NCBI RefSeq assembly: GCF_000878195.1
Contig: NZ_JXST01000023.1
Span: 45,693-109,692, forward strand
DNA: 64,000 nt
Reading direction: 5' to 3'
Origin: Mycolicibacterium llatzerense
GTDB lineage: Bacteria; Actinomycetota; Actinomycetes; Mycobacteriales; Mycobacteriaceae
Below, one piece after another: positions 37,500-46,026 of this stretch (position 1 is its first letter; each line of letters starts with the position of its first letter). The position numbers were made by a program, and so were the translations under genes. The notes beneath the pieces were generated by a model. That model had not been told where the DNA came from and searched no databases. It worked only from the letters and a program-made list of their open reading frames with translations.

Positions 37500-38144
37500 A
37501 TGACGCAATTGGTGAAGGTGCAGAACTTCAACGTCTCGGCGGACGGCTTCGGCGCCGGTGTCGGGCAGAGCTTCGAGCGGCCCTTCGGCCACGCCGACCC
37601 GGGCACCATGTTCGCCTGGGCCGGCGCGACCGCCAATTGGCCCAATCGCACCGAGCCAGGCGGCACGCGCGGCCTGGACGACTTCCTGGTCCGCGACTTC
37701 CACCACAACATCGGCGCAGAGATCATGGGCGCCAACAAGTTCAGCCCCTACCGCGGGCCGGCCAATCTCGACTGGCAGGGCTGGTGGGGCGACGAGCCGC
37801 CGTTCCACACCCCGGTGTTCGTGATGACACACCACCTGCGGCCGTCGTTCACCTTGTCGGACACCACGTTCCACTTCGTCGACGCAGGGCCGGCCGAGGT
37901 GCTGGAACTGGCCCGAGAAGCAGCGCAGGGCAAAGACATTCGCATCGGCGGCGGCGCCACCACTGTCCGGGAGTTCCTCGACGCCGACCTGATCGATACC
38001 CTGCACATCGTGGTGTCCCCCACCGTGACGCTCGGCGAGGGCTCACGACTCTGGGAGTCCCCTGACGAGCTGCTCGACAGGTACCACTGCGACGTGGTGC
38101 CCAGCTCCAGCGGCGTCATCCACCACTTGTTCTGGCGCCGCTGA
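37500..38144 (+). CDS. RibD C-terminal / dihydrofolate-reductase-fold protein
   Basis: A 214-residue protein from ATG 37500. RibD-C features: VQNFNVSADGFGAG at the start, EIMGANKFSPYRG, TPVFVMTHHLRP, IRIGGGATTVREFLDADLID and LHIVVSPTVTLGEGSRLW. The fold binds NADPH and reduces pteridine- or flavin-like compounds, but many actinobacterial relatives have no known substrate. Accessory gene not in the M. tuberculosis neighbourhood. It is convergent with an SDR gene across palindrome 38156-38210. Confidence 0.85.
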   Translation: MTQLVKVQNFNVSADGFGAGVGQSFERPFGHADPGTMFAWAGATANWPNRTEPGGTRGLDDFLVRDFHHNIGAEIMGANKFSPYRGPANLDWQGWWGDEPPFHTPVFVMTHHLRPSFTLSDTTFHFVDAGPAEVLELAREAAQGKDIRIGGGATTVREFLDADLIDTLHIVVSPTVTLGEGSRLWESPDELLDRYHCDVVPSSSGVIHHLFWRR

Positions 38145-38155
38145 ATTTCACCCGC

Positions 38156-38210
38156 GAGCAGACGTAAAACTGTCGAAAACCAGTGGTTTTCGACAGTTTT
38201 GCGTCTGCTC
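38156..38210. repeat. Near-perfect 27-bp palindrome between convergent genes
   Basis: Two 27-base arms around a single central G match at 26 positions, beginning GAGCAGACGTAAAACTG on the left. It fills the gap between the RibD-like stop (38144) and the SDR stop (38219), and both strands would fold the same hairpin, so it may act as bidirectional terminator. Sequence differs from the other palindromes nearby. Confidence 0.92.
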
Positions 38211-38218
38211 GGCGGCTG

Positions 38219-38968
38219 TTACCGCGTCGTGTAACCACCGTTGGCGAAGATGGTCTGGCCGGTCACCCAGTGCCCTTCGTCGGCGAGGAACACCACCAGC
38301 GGCACGATGTCCTCGATGAGGGTCAGCCGGCCGCCCATCGCCTGCGACTTGTGGAACGCCACACGCTCCGGGGTCTCCTGGCCGTAGAAGAACGGCGTGT
38401 CCATGGGTCCGGGGCCGACGTTGTTGACGTTGATCCCGCGCGCCGCAAACTCTTTCGCCGCGGCGCGGGTGAAGTGCTCGACAGGGCTCTTGGCGCCGGC
38501 GTAGGTGCTGTACCCGTCGGTGAACGCCGCCAGCAGCGCCGTCACGATGGTGATGACCGATCCGCCGTCGTTCAGCCGGCGACCGGCCTGTTGCAGGAAG
38601 AAGTACGCGGCCTTCGCGTTGATGTCGAACATCGAATCGTATTCGGCCTCAGTCGTTTCCACGATCGGCTTGCGCAGCACCTTGCCGACGGTGTTGACCG
38701 CGATGTCGACGCCGCCGAACGCTTCGGCCGCCGCGTCGAACAGCTTCTCCACGTTGCCGGGGATGGTGAGGTCACCCTGGACCTTGATGGCCTTGGCACC
38801 GGAGCCCTCGATCGCGGCGACGGTCTGATCGGCATCGGCCTCGGTGGCTGCACTGTTGTAGTGCACCGCGACATTGACGCCGCGCGCGCCGAGCGTGGTG
38901 CTGATCAGACCGCCCAGGTTCTTGGCTCCGGCGGCGACGACTGCTGACTTGCCTTCGAGATTGCTCAT
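38219..38968 (-). CDS. SDR family oxidoreductase
   Basis: A 249-residue SDR from ATG 38968. Nucleotide motif VVAAGAKNLGGLIS is a variant of TGxxxGxG; catalytic Tyr and Lys are in YSTYAGAKSPVEHF, and GPGPMDTPFF follows. The HYNSAATEADADQTVAAIE strand suggests NADP preference. The first Gly-rich loop lacks the usual TG, as in some FabG-like proteins. Divergent from a LysR gene across an 87-base gap with an inverted repeat, so that LysR regulator probably controls it. Confidence 0.85.
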   Translation of the reverse strand: MSNLEGKSAVVAAGAKNLGGLISTTLGARGVNVAVHYNSAATEADADQTVAAIEGSGAKAIKVQGDLTIPGNVEKLFDAAAEAFGGVDIAVNTVGKVLRKPIVETTEAEYDSMFDINAKAAYFFLQQAGRRLNDGGSVITIVTALLAAFTDGYSTYAGAKSPVEHFTRAAAKEFAARGINVNNVGPGPMDTPFFYGQETPERVAFHKSQAMGGRLTLIEDIVPLVVFLADEGHWVTGQTIFANGGYTTR

Positions 38969-39019
38969 GAGGCCCACGCTAGCCACGCCAAACCACAAAT
39001 AGAAACGAATCTTTCCTAC

Positions 39020-39046
39020 CTATCCACAATTATTAGTTGTAGATAG
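39020..39046. promoter_or_regulatory. LysR-type operator between the SDR and LysR genes
   Basis: CTATC-N-ACAA, 7 bases, TTGT-N-GATAG forms a symmetric site with arms matching at nine positions. Its 27-base span in a divergent gap with an AT-rich centre (TTATTAG) is typical of LysR regulator sites. Ends 9 bases before the LysR start, fitting autoregulation. Confidence 0.72.
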
Positions 39047-39055
39047 GGTGGCGGC

Positions 39056-39937
39056 ATGACCAGGCCCTATCCCGATCTGCGCCGGCTGCAGCACTTCCTC
39101 GCGGTCGCCGATGCCGGCGGTTTCACCCGCGCCGCGGATCAGCTGCACCTCAGCCAGCAGGCCCTGAGCAGCTCCATCCGACAACTCGAAAAAGAGCTGG
39201 GTGCAACACTTTTCGATCGCGACGGCCGGCGGGTCACGCTGACGCCCGCAGGCCGCCAGCTGCACAGCGATGCGCGCACTCTGCTCGCTGCCGCCCACAC
39301 CGTCACCGATCACGTGCAGCAGGTGGCCAGCGCCGCGCGGGAGAACTACGTCGTCGGGCATACCCCAGCGCTCGACAGCACCGAGGCGTACGCGCTGCTG
39401 GAGCCGGTGATCGACGCCTTCGACGACGTGTCCTTCACCTTCCGCCAGATGTTTCCGGATCAGCTGTCCCCCGCGCTGCTCGACGGATCGATCCAGCTCG
39501 CCCTGCGCCGCGGCGTGGTGCCGGACCGCGACCTCGCCACCGCGGTGCTGGGCTATCACCCGGTCCGCGTCGCCATGTTGAGTTCGCACCCGCTGGCGCA
39601 GCGCGACGCCGTCGACCTCACCGACCTGGCCCACGAACGGATCGCGCTCTGGGCACCGCCCGGCGCGTCCTACTACAGCGACCTGCTGCTCGGCGCCTGC
39701 CGACGAGCCGGCTTCGAGCCGGACTACGTGGTCAGCCGCGTCCAGGGCGCGGCGACGGTGGCCGCTCCGCTGACGACGGGCGCCGCGGCGTTCGTCACGC
39801 ATCCGGTCGGGCCGGTGATGGACGGCCGGGTGACGGTCGTCGACCTGCAGCCACCGCTGCTGGTACCGGTGCAGGCCATGTGGCAGCGACACACGTATTC
39901 GCCGATTCGCGACCTGTTGCTCACCCAGCAGCCTTAG
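39056..39937 (+). CDS. LysR family transcriptional regulator
   Basis: A 293-residue LysR protein. The HTH is at residues 8-65 (HFLAVADAGGFTRAADQLH, LSQQALSSSIRQLEKELG, LFDRDGRRVTLTPAG), followed by a linker and the ligand-binding domain. It is divergent to the SDR at 38219-38968, with an inverted repeat between them, so the SDR is its likely target. It is convergent with the MFS gene over a palindromic repeat. Confidence 0.92.
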   Translation: MTRPYPDLRRLQHFLAVADAGGFTRAADQLHLSQQALSSSIRQLEKELGATLFDRDGRRVTLTPAGRQLHSDARTLLAAAHTVTDHVQQVASAARENYVVGHTPALDSTEAYALLEPVIDAFDDVSFTFRQMFPDQLSPALLDGSIQLALRRGVVPDRDLATAVLGYHPVRVAMLSSHPLAQRDAVDLTDLAHERIALWAPPGASYYSDLLLGACRRAGFEPDYVVSRVQGAATVAAPLTTGAAAFVTHPVGPVMDGRVTVVDLQPPLLVPVQAMWQRHTYSPIRDLLLTQQP

Positions 39938-39941
39938 CTCA

Positions 39942-39998
39942 CCGGCCAGTTCCGGCACGCATCTCTCGAAAACCCGTGCAATAACTGGCCATTCGGCG
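39942..39998. repeat. Palindromic repeat between LysR and MFS genes, copy 2 of the element at 37393
   Basis: Right arm 39975-39998 is 22 of 24 identical to that at 37432-37455; left side keeps the GGCCAGTT core and GCACGCAT but has decayed elsewhere. It fills the whole gap between the LysR stop at 39937 and the convergent MFS stop at 40003. The preserved right arm and decayed left arm suggest an older insertion. Confidence 0.8.
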
Positions 39999-40002
39999 CT
40001 GT

Positions 40003-41286
40003 TTAACCGATGGGTGCCACCAGAGCCTCGTCGGCGAGGTCGTCGAGCTCCTTGCCCTTGGTCTCGGGCCCGAACAGATAGCCGACGATGGTCAGCAGCC
40101 AGATGGCCGACAGCGCCAGATAGGGCGTCTGCACGCCGTAATGACCGATGGCCCAGCCGACGACGGTCGGCGCGGCGATCGACGCGATGCGCCCGCCGCC
40201 GACGGCGACACCAAATCCCGTGCCACGCAGCACTGTTGGGAACAACTCGGAAATGTACGCATCCCCGACTCCCCACAGCCAGCCGAGGGTGGCGATGGAG
40301 ATCGCTCCGTAGACCTGGTATTCGGCCAGCGAATCCGAGGTGGCCGCCAGGATCGCGGAACCAGCCTCGATGACGGCGCCGAGAATCGCGGAAGGACGGC
40401 GCCCAAACCTGTCGGCCAACGCGGTGCCGATGAAGACGAAGACGACCTGCAGCAGGAAGAACACCAGGGCGTAGCGAATCGCATCGGTGGTGGACGCATG
40501 GAACCTCTTGACGATGTACGTCGTCAGAAACAGGGTGGAACCCCAGTAGCCGACCGCGTTGGCCGTGTAGATCAGCCAGCCCACGATCAGCCGCCGGCGT
40601 ACACCGGGTAGCTGCCACAGTTTTGCTCTCGGGATGCGGTGCAGCTTCCGCACCTCGTTGACCTCGGTGTAGCGCGGCGATTCGGTAATGCCCTGGCGGA
40701 CAAGGAACAAGATGATGGCCGGGACGATGGCGACGATGAACGCCGATTGCCAGCCGTAGCGCGGCACCAGCACCAGCGCGACGGCCGCCGCGAGGACGTA
40801 GCCGAGCGAGAACAGCGAGAAGATGACCCCGCCCACGCCGATTGCCCGCGTCTTGGTCGGCCAAACCTCGGCGGTGTAGGGGGCGCCGACCGCCAGCTCG
40901 CCGGCTCCGCCCACACCGGTGAGGAAACGCAAACCGGTGAAGGCGGCCAGGTTTGTGGTGATGCCGGCCAATGCCGTGGTGATGCCGTAGAGCAGGATCG
41001 ACGCGCCCAGGGTGGCCTTGCGTCCCCACCGGTCGGCGGCAATACCGAATCCGATGGTCCCGATGGTGTAGCCGACCAGGAAGATCGACCCGATGTAACC
41101 GGCCTGCGCTTCGGTGATCTGCAGGGTCTTCTTGATCTCGGGCAGGACCAAGCCGTAGATGTTCACCGCGTATGAGTCAAAGCCGTACCCAAGTCCCGCC
41201 GTCACCGCGACCAACAGCGCCGGCTTGAACGGTTGCGATTTCAGCGGAGGCGAATCAACCTGTGCCTCTTCCAGATTCGCGGCCAT
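40003..41286 (-). CDS. MFS transporter of the organosulfur module
   Basis: A 427-residue protein with 12 predicted membrane helices. It has the MFS sugar-porter-like motifs GFGIAADRWGRKATLGAS and ADRFGRRPSA, plus the ESPRY and PETKGKELDD tails of the MHS/aromatic acid subfamily. Located 65 bases downstream of SfnB-like and SsuD-like genes on the same strand, so it probably imports the organosulfur or related substrate. The substrate itself is not visible. Confidence 0.85.
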   Translation of the reverse strand: MAANLEEAQVDSPPLKSQPFKPALLVAVTAGLGYGFDSYAVNIYGLVLPEIKKTLQITEAQAGYIGSIFLVGYTIGTIGFGIAADRWGRKATLGASILLYGITTALAGITTNLAAFTGLRFLTGVGGAGELAVGAPYTAEVWPTKTRAIGVGGVIFSLFSLGYVLAAAVALVLVPRYGWQSAFIVAIVPAIILFLVRQGITESPRYTEVNEVRKLHRIPRAKLWQLPGVRRRLIVGWLIYTANAVGYWGSTLFLTTYIVKRFHASTTDAIRYALVFFLLQVVFVFIGTALADRFGRRPSAILGAVIEAGSAILAATSDSLAEYQVYGAISIATLGWLWGVGDAYISELFPTVLRGTGFGVAVGGGRIASIAAPTVVGWAIGHYGVQTPYLALSAIWLLTIVGYLFGPETKGKELDDLADEALVAPIG

Positions 41287-41351
41287 GTGGCGACGTTATC
41301 GGGTACCTGGCAGCGCCTGAACATTCAGAATCCGCCGGATCGCAAGTGCAT

Positions 41352-42551
41352 TCAGATCTGCCCGTGATTCGGCGGTGCCACGCCGGAGAGTTCCCACGCG
41401 CCGATGTGGTGGTACTTCCAGTCGACGGGGTCGTGCACGCTGTGGGTCCGCGCGTTACGCCAGTGCCGGTCAAGGTCATGGCGGCGGTCGGTTCCGCTCG
41501 CGCCGGTCAACGCGAAGAGTTGACTGGCGACGTCGACGGCCACTTCGCTGGCGAAGGCCTTGGCCTGCGCAACCGCGATCGAGCCGTGCGCGGCCGCGTC
41601 GGGATCGGCGACGTCGAGCCCGATGTCTTCGAGTTCGCCTGCGGCCCAACGTAGTAGCTGGGTCGACGCGCGGGTCCGGGTGGCGAGTTGACCGAATCGC
41701 AGCAGGATGTGCGGATCGTCGCTCGCGGCGTTGGCGCCGCCGTAACGCACCGCCTCGAAGAACGGGCGACTGCGGGTGCGGACGAACTCGGCGGCATCGG
41801 CCAGGGCACCCTCCGCGATACCAGCTTCGATGGCGGTGTGGACCAGCTGGGCGCGGGCGCCCAGCAATTGCGGTTTCTCGAATGCCGACCAGTAGGGCAC
41901 CACCAGGTCGCCGTCGATCGCGACGCCATCCAAGGTGGTGGTGCCACTGACGGTCGAGCGCTGCCCCATGGCGGCCCAGTCTTCGTCGATGGCCACACCG
42001 GGTGCGTCACGTTCGACGAACGCCAGCACGAGACGACCGTCGGGATCGAGCGCGCTGACTGCCAGCCAACGAGCCGTGATGGCACCGGTGCAGTAGTACT
42101 TGGTGCCATCGACGCGCCAGCGCGTGCCGTCGCTGATCAGGCGAGTCTTGAGATCCTGGGCATGGTGGCCACCACGCTCGGCGAGCACCGGGGCGATGCG
42201 CGCGCCGTCGACGACAGCGGGCAGGATTCGGGCTCGCTGCAGTGGTGTGCCGAGGAGGCGCAGGATGTCCACGGCGAGGTAATGACCCTGCGGAGTCTGG
42301 GCAAGGGCCGGATCAGCTGCCGCGACGATCCTGATGACCTCTGCCAGCGTCCGAGGCCCGAGCCCATCTCCGCCATCGTCGACCGGCACCGTGATGGCCG
42401 GCAGGCCCAGGTTCTCGAACTCCGCGACTTCTGCGCGGGGCACAGCGCCGACCCGGTCACGTTCCACTGCACCGGGTTTCACCGCTGCCGCGAACTCTTC
42501 CGCGGTGGCGACGACATGCTCGTGCGTCCTGGGAACCGGGGTTCGCACCAT
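41352..42551 (-). CDS. SfnB/DszC-like acyl-CoA dehydrogenase-fold monooxygenase
   Basis: A 399-residue protein of acyl-CoA dehydrogenase fold. Seen: LGLPAITVPVDDGGDGLGP, DGTKYYCTGAI, AAMGQRSTVSGTTTLDGV, and a C-terminal SGASGTDRRHDLDRHWRNART-like run typical of the SfnB/DszC group, in which reduced flavin oxygenates sulfur compounds; the acyl-CoA dehydrogenase catalytic Glu is not evident. SfnB is linked to dimethyl sulfone and sulfonate use in Pseudomonas. It starts 2 bases after the SsuD-like stop. Confidence 0.82.
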   Translation of the reverse strand: MVRTPVPRTHEHVVATAEEFAAAVKPGAVERDRVGAVPRAEVAEFENLGLPAITVPVDDGGDGLGPRTLAEVIRIVAAADPALAQTPQGHYLAVDILRLLGTPLQRARILPAVVDGARIAPVLAERGGHHAQDLKTRLISDGTRWRVDGTKYYCTGAITARWLAVSALDPDGRLVLAFVERDAPGVAIDEDWAAMGQRSTVSGTTTLDGVAIDGDLVVPYWSAFEKPQLLGARAQLVHTAIEAGIAEGALADAAEFVRTRSRPFFEAVRYGGANAASDDPHILLRFGQLATRTRASTQLLRWAAGELEDIGLDVADPDAAAHGSIAVAQAKAFASEVAVDVASQLFALTGASGTDRRHDLDRHWRNARTHSVHDPVDWKYHHIGAWELSGVAPPNHGQI

Positions 42552-42553
42552 GC

Positions 42554-43687
42554 TCAGGAGTGCCGTTCAGCGAGCAGGCCACGCTCCGCGAGGATGGGGG
42601 TGACCCCCTCGCCGACGGAGTAGGCCTCTTCCAGATGCGGATATCCGGACAGGATGAACTCGTCGATGCCGAGCTCGTGATACTCGGCGATGCGGTCGGC
42701 GACCTGCTCATGACTGCCGACCAGCGCGGTGCCGGCGCCGCCACGAACCAGTCCGATGCCGGCCCACAAGTTGGGTGACACCTCCAGGTTGTCGGTCCGG
42801 CCGCCGTGCAGGGCAGACATCCGCCGCTGGCCCTCAGATTGTGAGTTGCGCTGAACCTGCTGGGCGCGACTGATGCTCTCGGGATCAAGGCCCGCCAACA
42901 ACTTGTCGGCCTGCGCCCACGCCTCCTCTTCGGTGGGGCGGCTGATGACATGCAGGCGAATCCCGAACCGCAGTTCACCGGCCGCCAGCCGCGCTCGACC
43001 CAGGTTCTTCACCTGGTGGCGCACCGCATCGAGCTTCTCGGCGACCTGAGCGGGTGGCTCACCCCAGGTCAGGTATACGTCCGCATGTTCGGCAGCCACT
43101 TCCAGCGCCTCGGCCGAGGAGCCGCCCAGGTAGATCTCTGGCCAGGTCTCGGCAGGAATGATGGTCGCGTTCTCCACAGACAGGTGCTTGCCGGTGAAGG
43201 TGACCGGCTCGCCGGACCACAGCTGCCGCAGGATCGTGAGGAATTCGGCGGCCCGCTCGTAGCGCTCCGCCTTGCCGAGGTAGTCACCGAAGCGGCGCTG
43301 CTCGACGTCGTCGCCGCCGGTGACAACGTTGAGCAGCAATCGGTTCCGCGAGATTCGCTGGTATGTGGCGGCGGCCTGGGCGACCAACGTCGGCGCCTGC
43401 AACCCCGGCCGGAAGGCCACCAGGTACTTGAAGCGTTCAGTCCGTTGGGTCAGCGCCGCCGTGAACACCCAGGCGTCCTCACACCAGCTACTGGTTGGGG
43501 TCAGCGCCCCGGTGAACCCGAGCTTCTCCGCGGCACCGGCCACCAGACTCAGGTAGTCGAGGTCGGGAGCCCGGTCCGCGCCGAAGGCGTCTGCCCGACT
43601 CCCTGCCGCACCCACCGCGTTGCCAAGGCTCAGGTCCGTGCGCGAGTCACCGTTGGTCGGCAGGAACCAGTGCAAAGTGATTGCCAT
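42554..43687 (-). CDS. ssuD: FMNH2-dependent alkanesulfonate monooxygenase-like protein (SsuD)
   Basis: A 377-residue LLM flavin-dependent monooxygenase from ATG 43687. It follows SsuD: HWFLPTNGDSR at the N-terminus, LGFTGALTPTSSWCEDAW, LLLNVVTGGD, YLGKAERYERAAEFL, IYLGGSSAEAL and FILSGYPHLEEAYSVGEGV near the end. SsuD splits alkanesulfonates into aldehyde and sulfite using FMNH2. First gene of a unit with SfnB-like and MFS genes, so a sulfur-starvation module is inferred. An FMN reductase is not next to it. Confidence 0.85.
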   Translation of the reverse strand: MAITLHWFLPTNGDSRTDLSLGNAVGAAGSRADAFGADRAPDLDYLSLVAGAAEKLGFTGALTPTSSWCEDAWVFTAALTQRTERFKYLVAFRPGLQAPTLVAQAAATYQRISRNRLLLNVVTGGDDVEQRRFGDYLGKAERYERAAEFLTILRQLWSGEPVTFTGKHLSVENATIIPAETWPEIYLGGSSAEALEVAAEHADVYLTWGEPPAQVAEKLDAVRHQVKNLGRARLAAGELRFGIRLHVISRPTEEEAWAQADKLLAGLDPESISRAQQVQRNSQSEGQRRMSALHGGRTDNLEVSPNLWAGIGLVRGGAGTALVGSHEQVADRIAEYHELGIDEFILSGYPHLEEAYSVGEGVTPILAERGLLAERHS

Positions 43688-43886
43688 CTGCGAAATGTAA
43701 AGGCAAGCAGTGCCACCGGATACCGGCCCTGAATCGGCTCGAGTTGCCGCGAGAGGCTTGACCACCGGACGTGTCGCCGAATCCGCAAAAATCATGCTGA
43801 TTCCAACGCACCCGATCCGGCTGATCGCGCGGGACCATGCCGACGGAAATCTCGGCGACCGTACGCCGGCTTCAGACGCGCGCCCC

Positions 43887-45428
43887 TTAGATGAACTCCT
43901 GCGCCGCGGCAGCGACGCGTTCGCGATCGGTGCCGACCAACCCGATGCGGGTCCGACGGTCCAGGATGTCGTCGGCGGTGAGTGCGCCCTCGTGGGTGAC
44001 GGCGTACTCGAATTCAGCTCGGGTGACGTCGATTCCGTCGGCCACCGGTTCGGTGGGACGGTCACACGTGGCGGCGGCGAAGACATTCGATGCCTCCGCG
44101 CCGTAACGTGCCACCAGCGATTCGGGCAGCGCTGCAACATGATTCACCGACACCGGGTTCTCCGGGGCGCCGACCAACGGCAGGTTCCGGGTCCGGCACT
44201 CCCCCGCACCGAGCCCGCGCAGCGCCACCGCCCGGTCCAGCACGTCCTCGGCCATGTAGCGGTATTCGGTCAGCTTGCCGCCGATGACACTGAGCACGCC
44301 GTCAGCGGATTCGACGACGGCATGGTCACGGGAGACATCGGCGGTGTTGCCCTCGCCGGTGTCGATCAGCGGCCGCAGCCCGGCATAGGCGCCCAAGACG
44401 TCGTCGGGCCCCAGGCTCGTCTCCAGGGCGGTGTTGACGGTGTCGAGCAGGAATGTGATCTCGGCCGAAGTCGGTTCCGGCACATCGGGAATGGGGCCCG
44501 GTGCGTCTTCGTCGGTGAGACCGAGGTAGACGCGGCCGAGCTGCTCGGGCATCGCGAAGATGAACCGGTTCAGCTCACCAGGGATCGGAACCGTCAGGGC
44601 CGCAGTCGGATTGCCGAATGCCGCGGCATCGAACACCAGGTGCGTCCCCCGGCTGGGCCGCAACTTGATCGCGCTGTCGAGCTCGCCGGCCCATACACCG
44701 GCGGCATTGATCACCGCGCGGGCGGCCAACTGGAACGACTCGCCGGTGAGCTGGTCGGTCAGTCGCACCGAGGTCCCGGTGGCGTCCGATGCTGCCACGC
44801 GGGTCAGGATGTGGGCACCGTGCTGGGCGGCGGTCCGCGCCACCGCGGCGACCAGGCGGGCGTCGTCGATCAGCTGGCCGTCATAGGCGAGCAAGGCGCC
44901 GTCGAGGCCATCACGACGGACCGCGGGCACCAGTTCGGCGGCACGCGTCGCGTTGACGCGGCCCGACCGCGGCAGGACCGAGGCCGACGTGCCGGCCAGG
45001 CGGCGCAGGCCGTCGCCGGCGATGAAGCCGGTGCGCACCAAAGCCCTTGAGGCCCGGTTCATCTCGGGCAACAGCGGCACGAGCTGCGGCATGGCGTGCA
45101 CCAGATGGGGCGCGTTGCGGCTCATCAGGATGCCGCGCTCGATAGCACTGCGCCGGGCAATGCCCACGTTGCCGGTGGCGAGGTAGCGCAGGCCGCCGTG
45201 GACCAGTTTGGAACTCCAGCGACTCGTGCCGAAGGCGAGGTCGTGCTTCTCCACCAGCACCGTCGACAGGCCGCGGCTGGCGGCATCCAGCGCGATGCCG
45301 ACACCGGTGATGCCGCCGCCGATGACGACGACGTCGACCCGGTCACCGTCGGCCAGGGCGGTCAGCTCGGCGGTACGCCGGGCGGCGTTGAGGGAGCTGC
45401 GGCGGGCCGCATCAGGAGTGCTGGTCAT
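43887..45428 (-). CDS. glpD: Glycerol-3-phosphate dehydrogenase GlpD
   Basis: A 513-residue FAD enzyme from ATG 45428. The dinucleotide fold is VVVIGGGITGVGIALDAASRG, followed by GTSRWSSKLVHGGLRYL and the conserved YDGQLIDDARLV, AGVWAGELD and GGKLTEYRYMAEDV segments. It oxidises glycerol-3-phosphate to dihydroxyacetone phosphate, feeding electrons to menaquinone at the membrane. It overlaps the upstream TetR gene by 4 bases and matches the Rv2249c location. Confidence 0.94.
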   Translation of the reverse strand: MTSTPDAARRSSLNAARRTAELTALADGDRVDVVVIGGGITGVGIALDAASRGLSTVLVEKHDLAFGTSRWSSKLVHGGLRYLATGNVGIARRSAIERGILMSRNAPHLVHAMPQLVPLLPEMNRASRALVRTGFIAGDGLRRLAGTSASVLPRSGRVNATRAAELVPAVRRDGLDGALLAYDGQLIDDARLVAAVARTAAQHGAHILTRVAASDATGTSVRLTDQLTGESFQLAARAVINAAGVWAGELDSAIKLRPSRGTHLVFDAAAFGNPTAALTVPIPGELNRFIFAMPEQLGRVYLGLTDEDAPGPIPDVPEPTSAEITFLLDTVNTALETSLGPDDVLGAYAGLRPLIDTGEGNTADVSRDHAVVESADGVLSVIGGKLTEYRYMAEDVLDRAVALRGLGAGECRTRNLPLVGAPENPVSVNHVAALPESLVARYGAEASNVFAAATCDRPTEPVADGIDVTRAEFEYAVTHEGALTADDILDRRTRIGLVGTDRERVAAAAQEFI

Positions 45429-46009
45429 GGCTTCAGGTATCCGTTCAGCGAGTGAGCAAGTTCGATGTCCAGCGCGGCGACGTCGAGGACCGGCGCGACC
45501 ATCTGCGCCGACTGGATGGCCGACTGGACGATCAGCAGGCACATGGCGGCGAGCTGCTTGGGGTCGCCGGGGCGGACACTGCCGTCGGCTTGCGCCGTGG
45601 CCAACGCGCCGGCCAGCACTTCCAGCAGGATCTGCTGGCTGGTGCCCATCCGCTGGGCGATGTAGACCATCGCCAGCGCAGGTGCGCTGCTCAGCACGGA
45701 CATGATGACCTCGTCGTCGCGCAGCCGCTCGGCCATGCCGACCATCCGCTTGACGATCGCGTCGCGGTCATTGCCGCTGACCGCGACCTCGCCCAGCGAG
45801 TTGGTGATTCGCGTCGTCAGCAGCGCCGCGAGGATCGCCTGGGTATCCGGCCAGCGCCGGTACACCGTCGGCCGGCTGACCCCGGCGCGGCGCGCGATCT
45901 CGGCCAACGTCACGCGATCCACCCCGAAGGCGATCACGCAGTCGGCCGCAGCGTCGACGATTCGGGCATCCAGGGAATCCCGAGGTTCATCGTTACTGAT
46001 TGACATCAT
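45425..46009 (-). CDS. TetR family regulator (Rv2250c-type)
   Basis: A 194-residue TetR regulator from ATG 46009 (another ATG 3 bases later). HTH residues about 20-60 include IARRAGVSRPTVYRRWPDTQAIL. It overlaps the glpD start, so the two are co-translated, and it is only 17 bases from the divergent FAD oxidase start. Likely regulates glpD, itself and the FAD oxidase-lipid kinase operon. Confidence 0.88.
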   Translation of the reverse strand: MMSISNDEPRDSLDARIVDAAADCVIAFGVDRVTLAEIARRAGVSRPTVYRRWPDTQAILAALLTTRITNSLGEVAVSGNDRDAIVKRMVGMAERLRDDEVIMSVLSSAPALAMVYIAQRMGTSQQILLEVLAGALATAQADGSVRPGDPKQLAAMCLLIVQSAIQSAQMVAPVLDVAALDIELAHSLNGYLKP

Positions 46010-46015
46010 GTGTAA

Positions 46016-46021
46016 TACTGT
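46016..46021 (+). promoter_or_regulatory. Possible -10 element for a leaderless FAD oxidase transcript
   Basis: TACTGT ends 5 bases before ATG 46027. With only 17 bases between divergent start codons and no purine-rich ribosome binding site, transcription of the FAD oxidase gene probably starts at or next to its own ATG, common in mycobacteria. Direct TGTAA repeats at 46011 and 46019 may bind the TetR protein. Confidence 0.5.
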
Positions 46022-46026
46022 AACGC

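Noticed and set aside
39020..41029. Long minus-strand open frame overlapping LysR and MFS genes
   Set aside because: Arg/His-rich shadow of two real genes in other frames.
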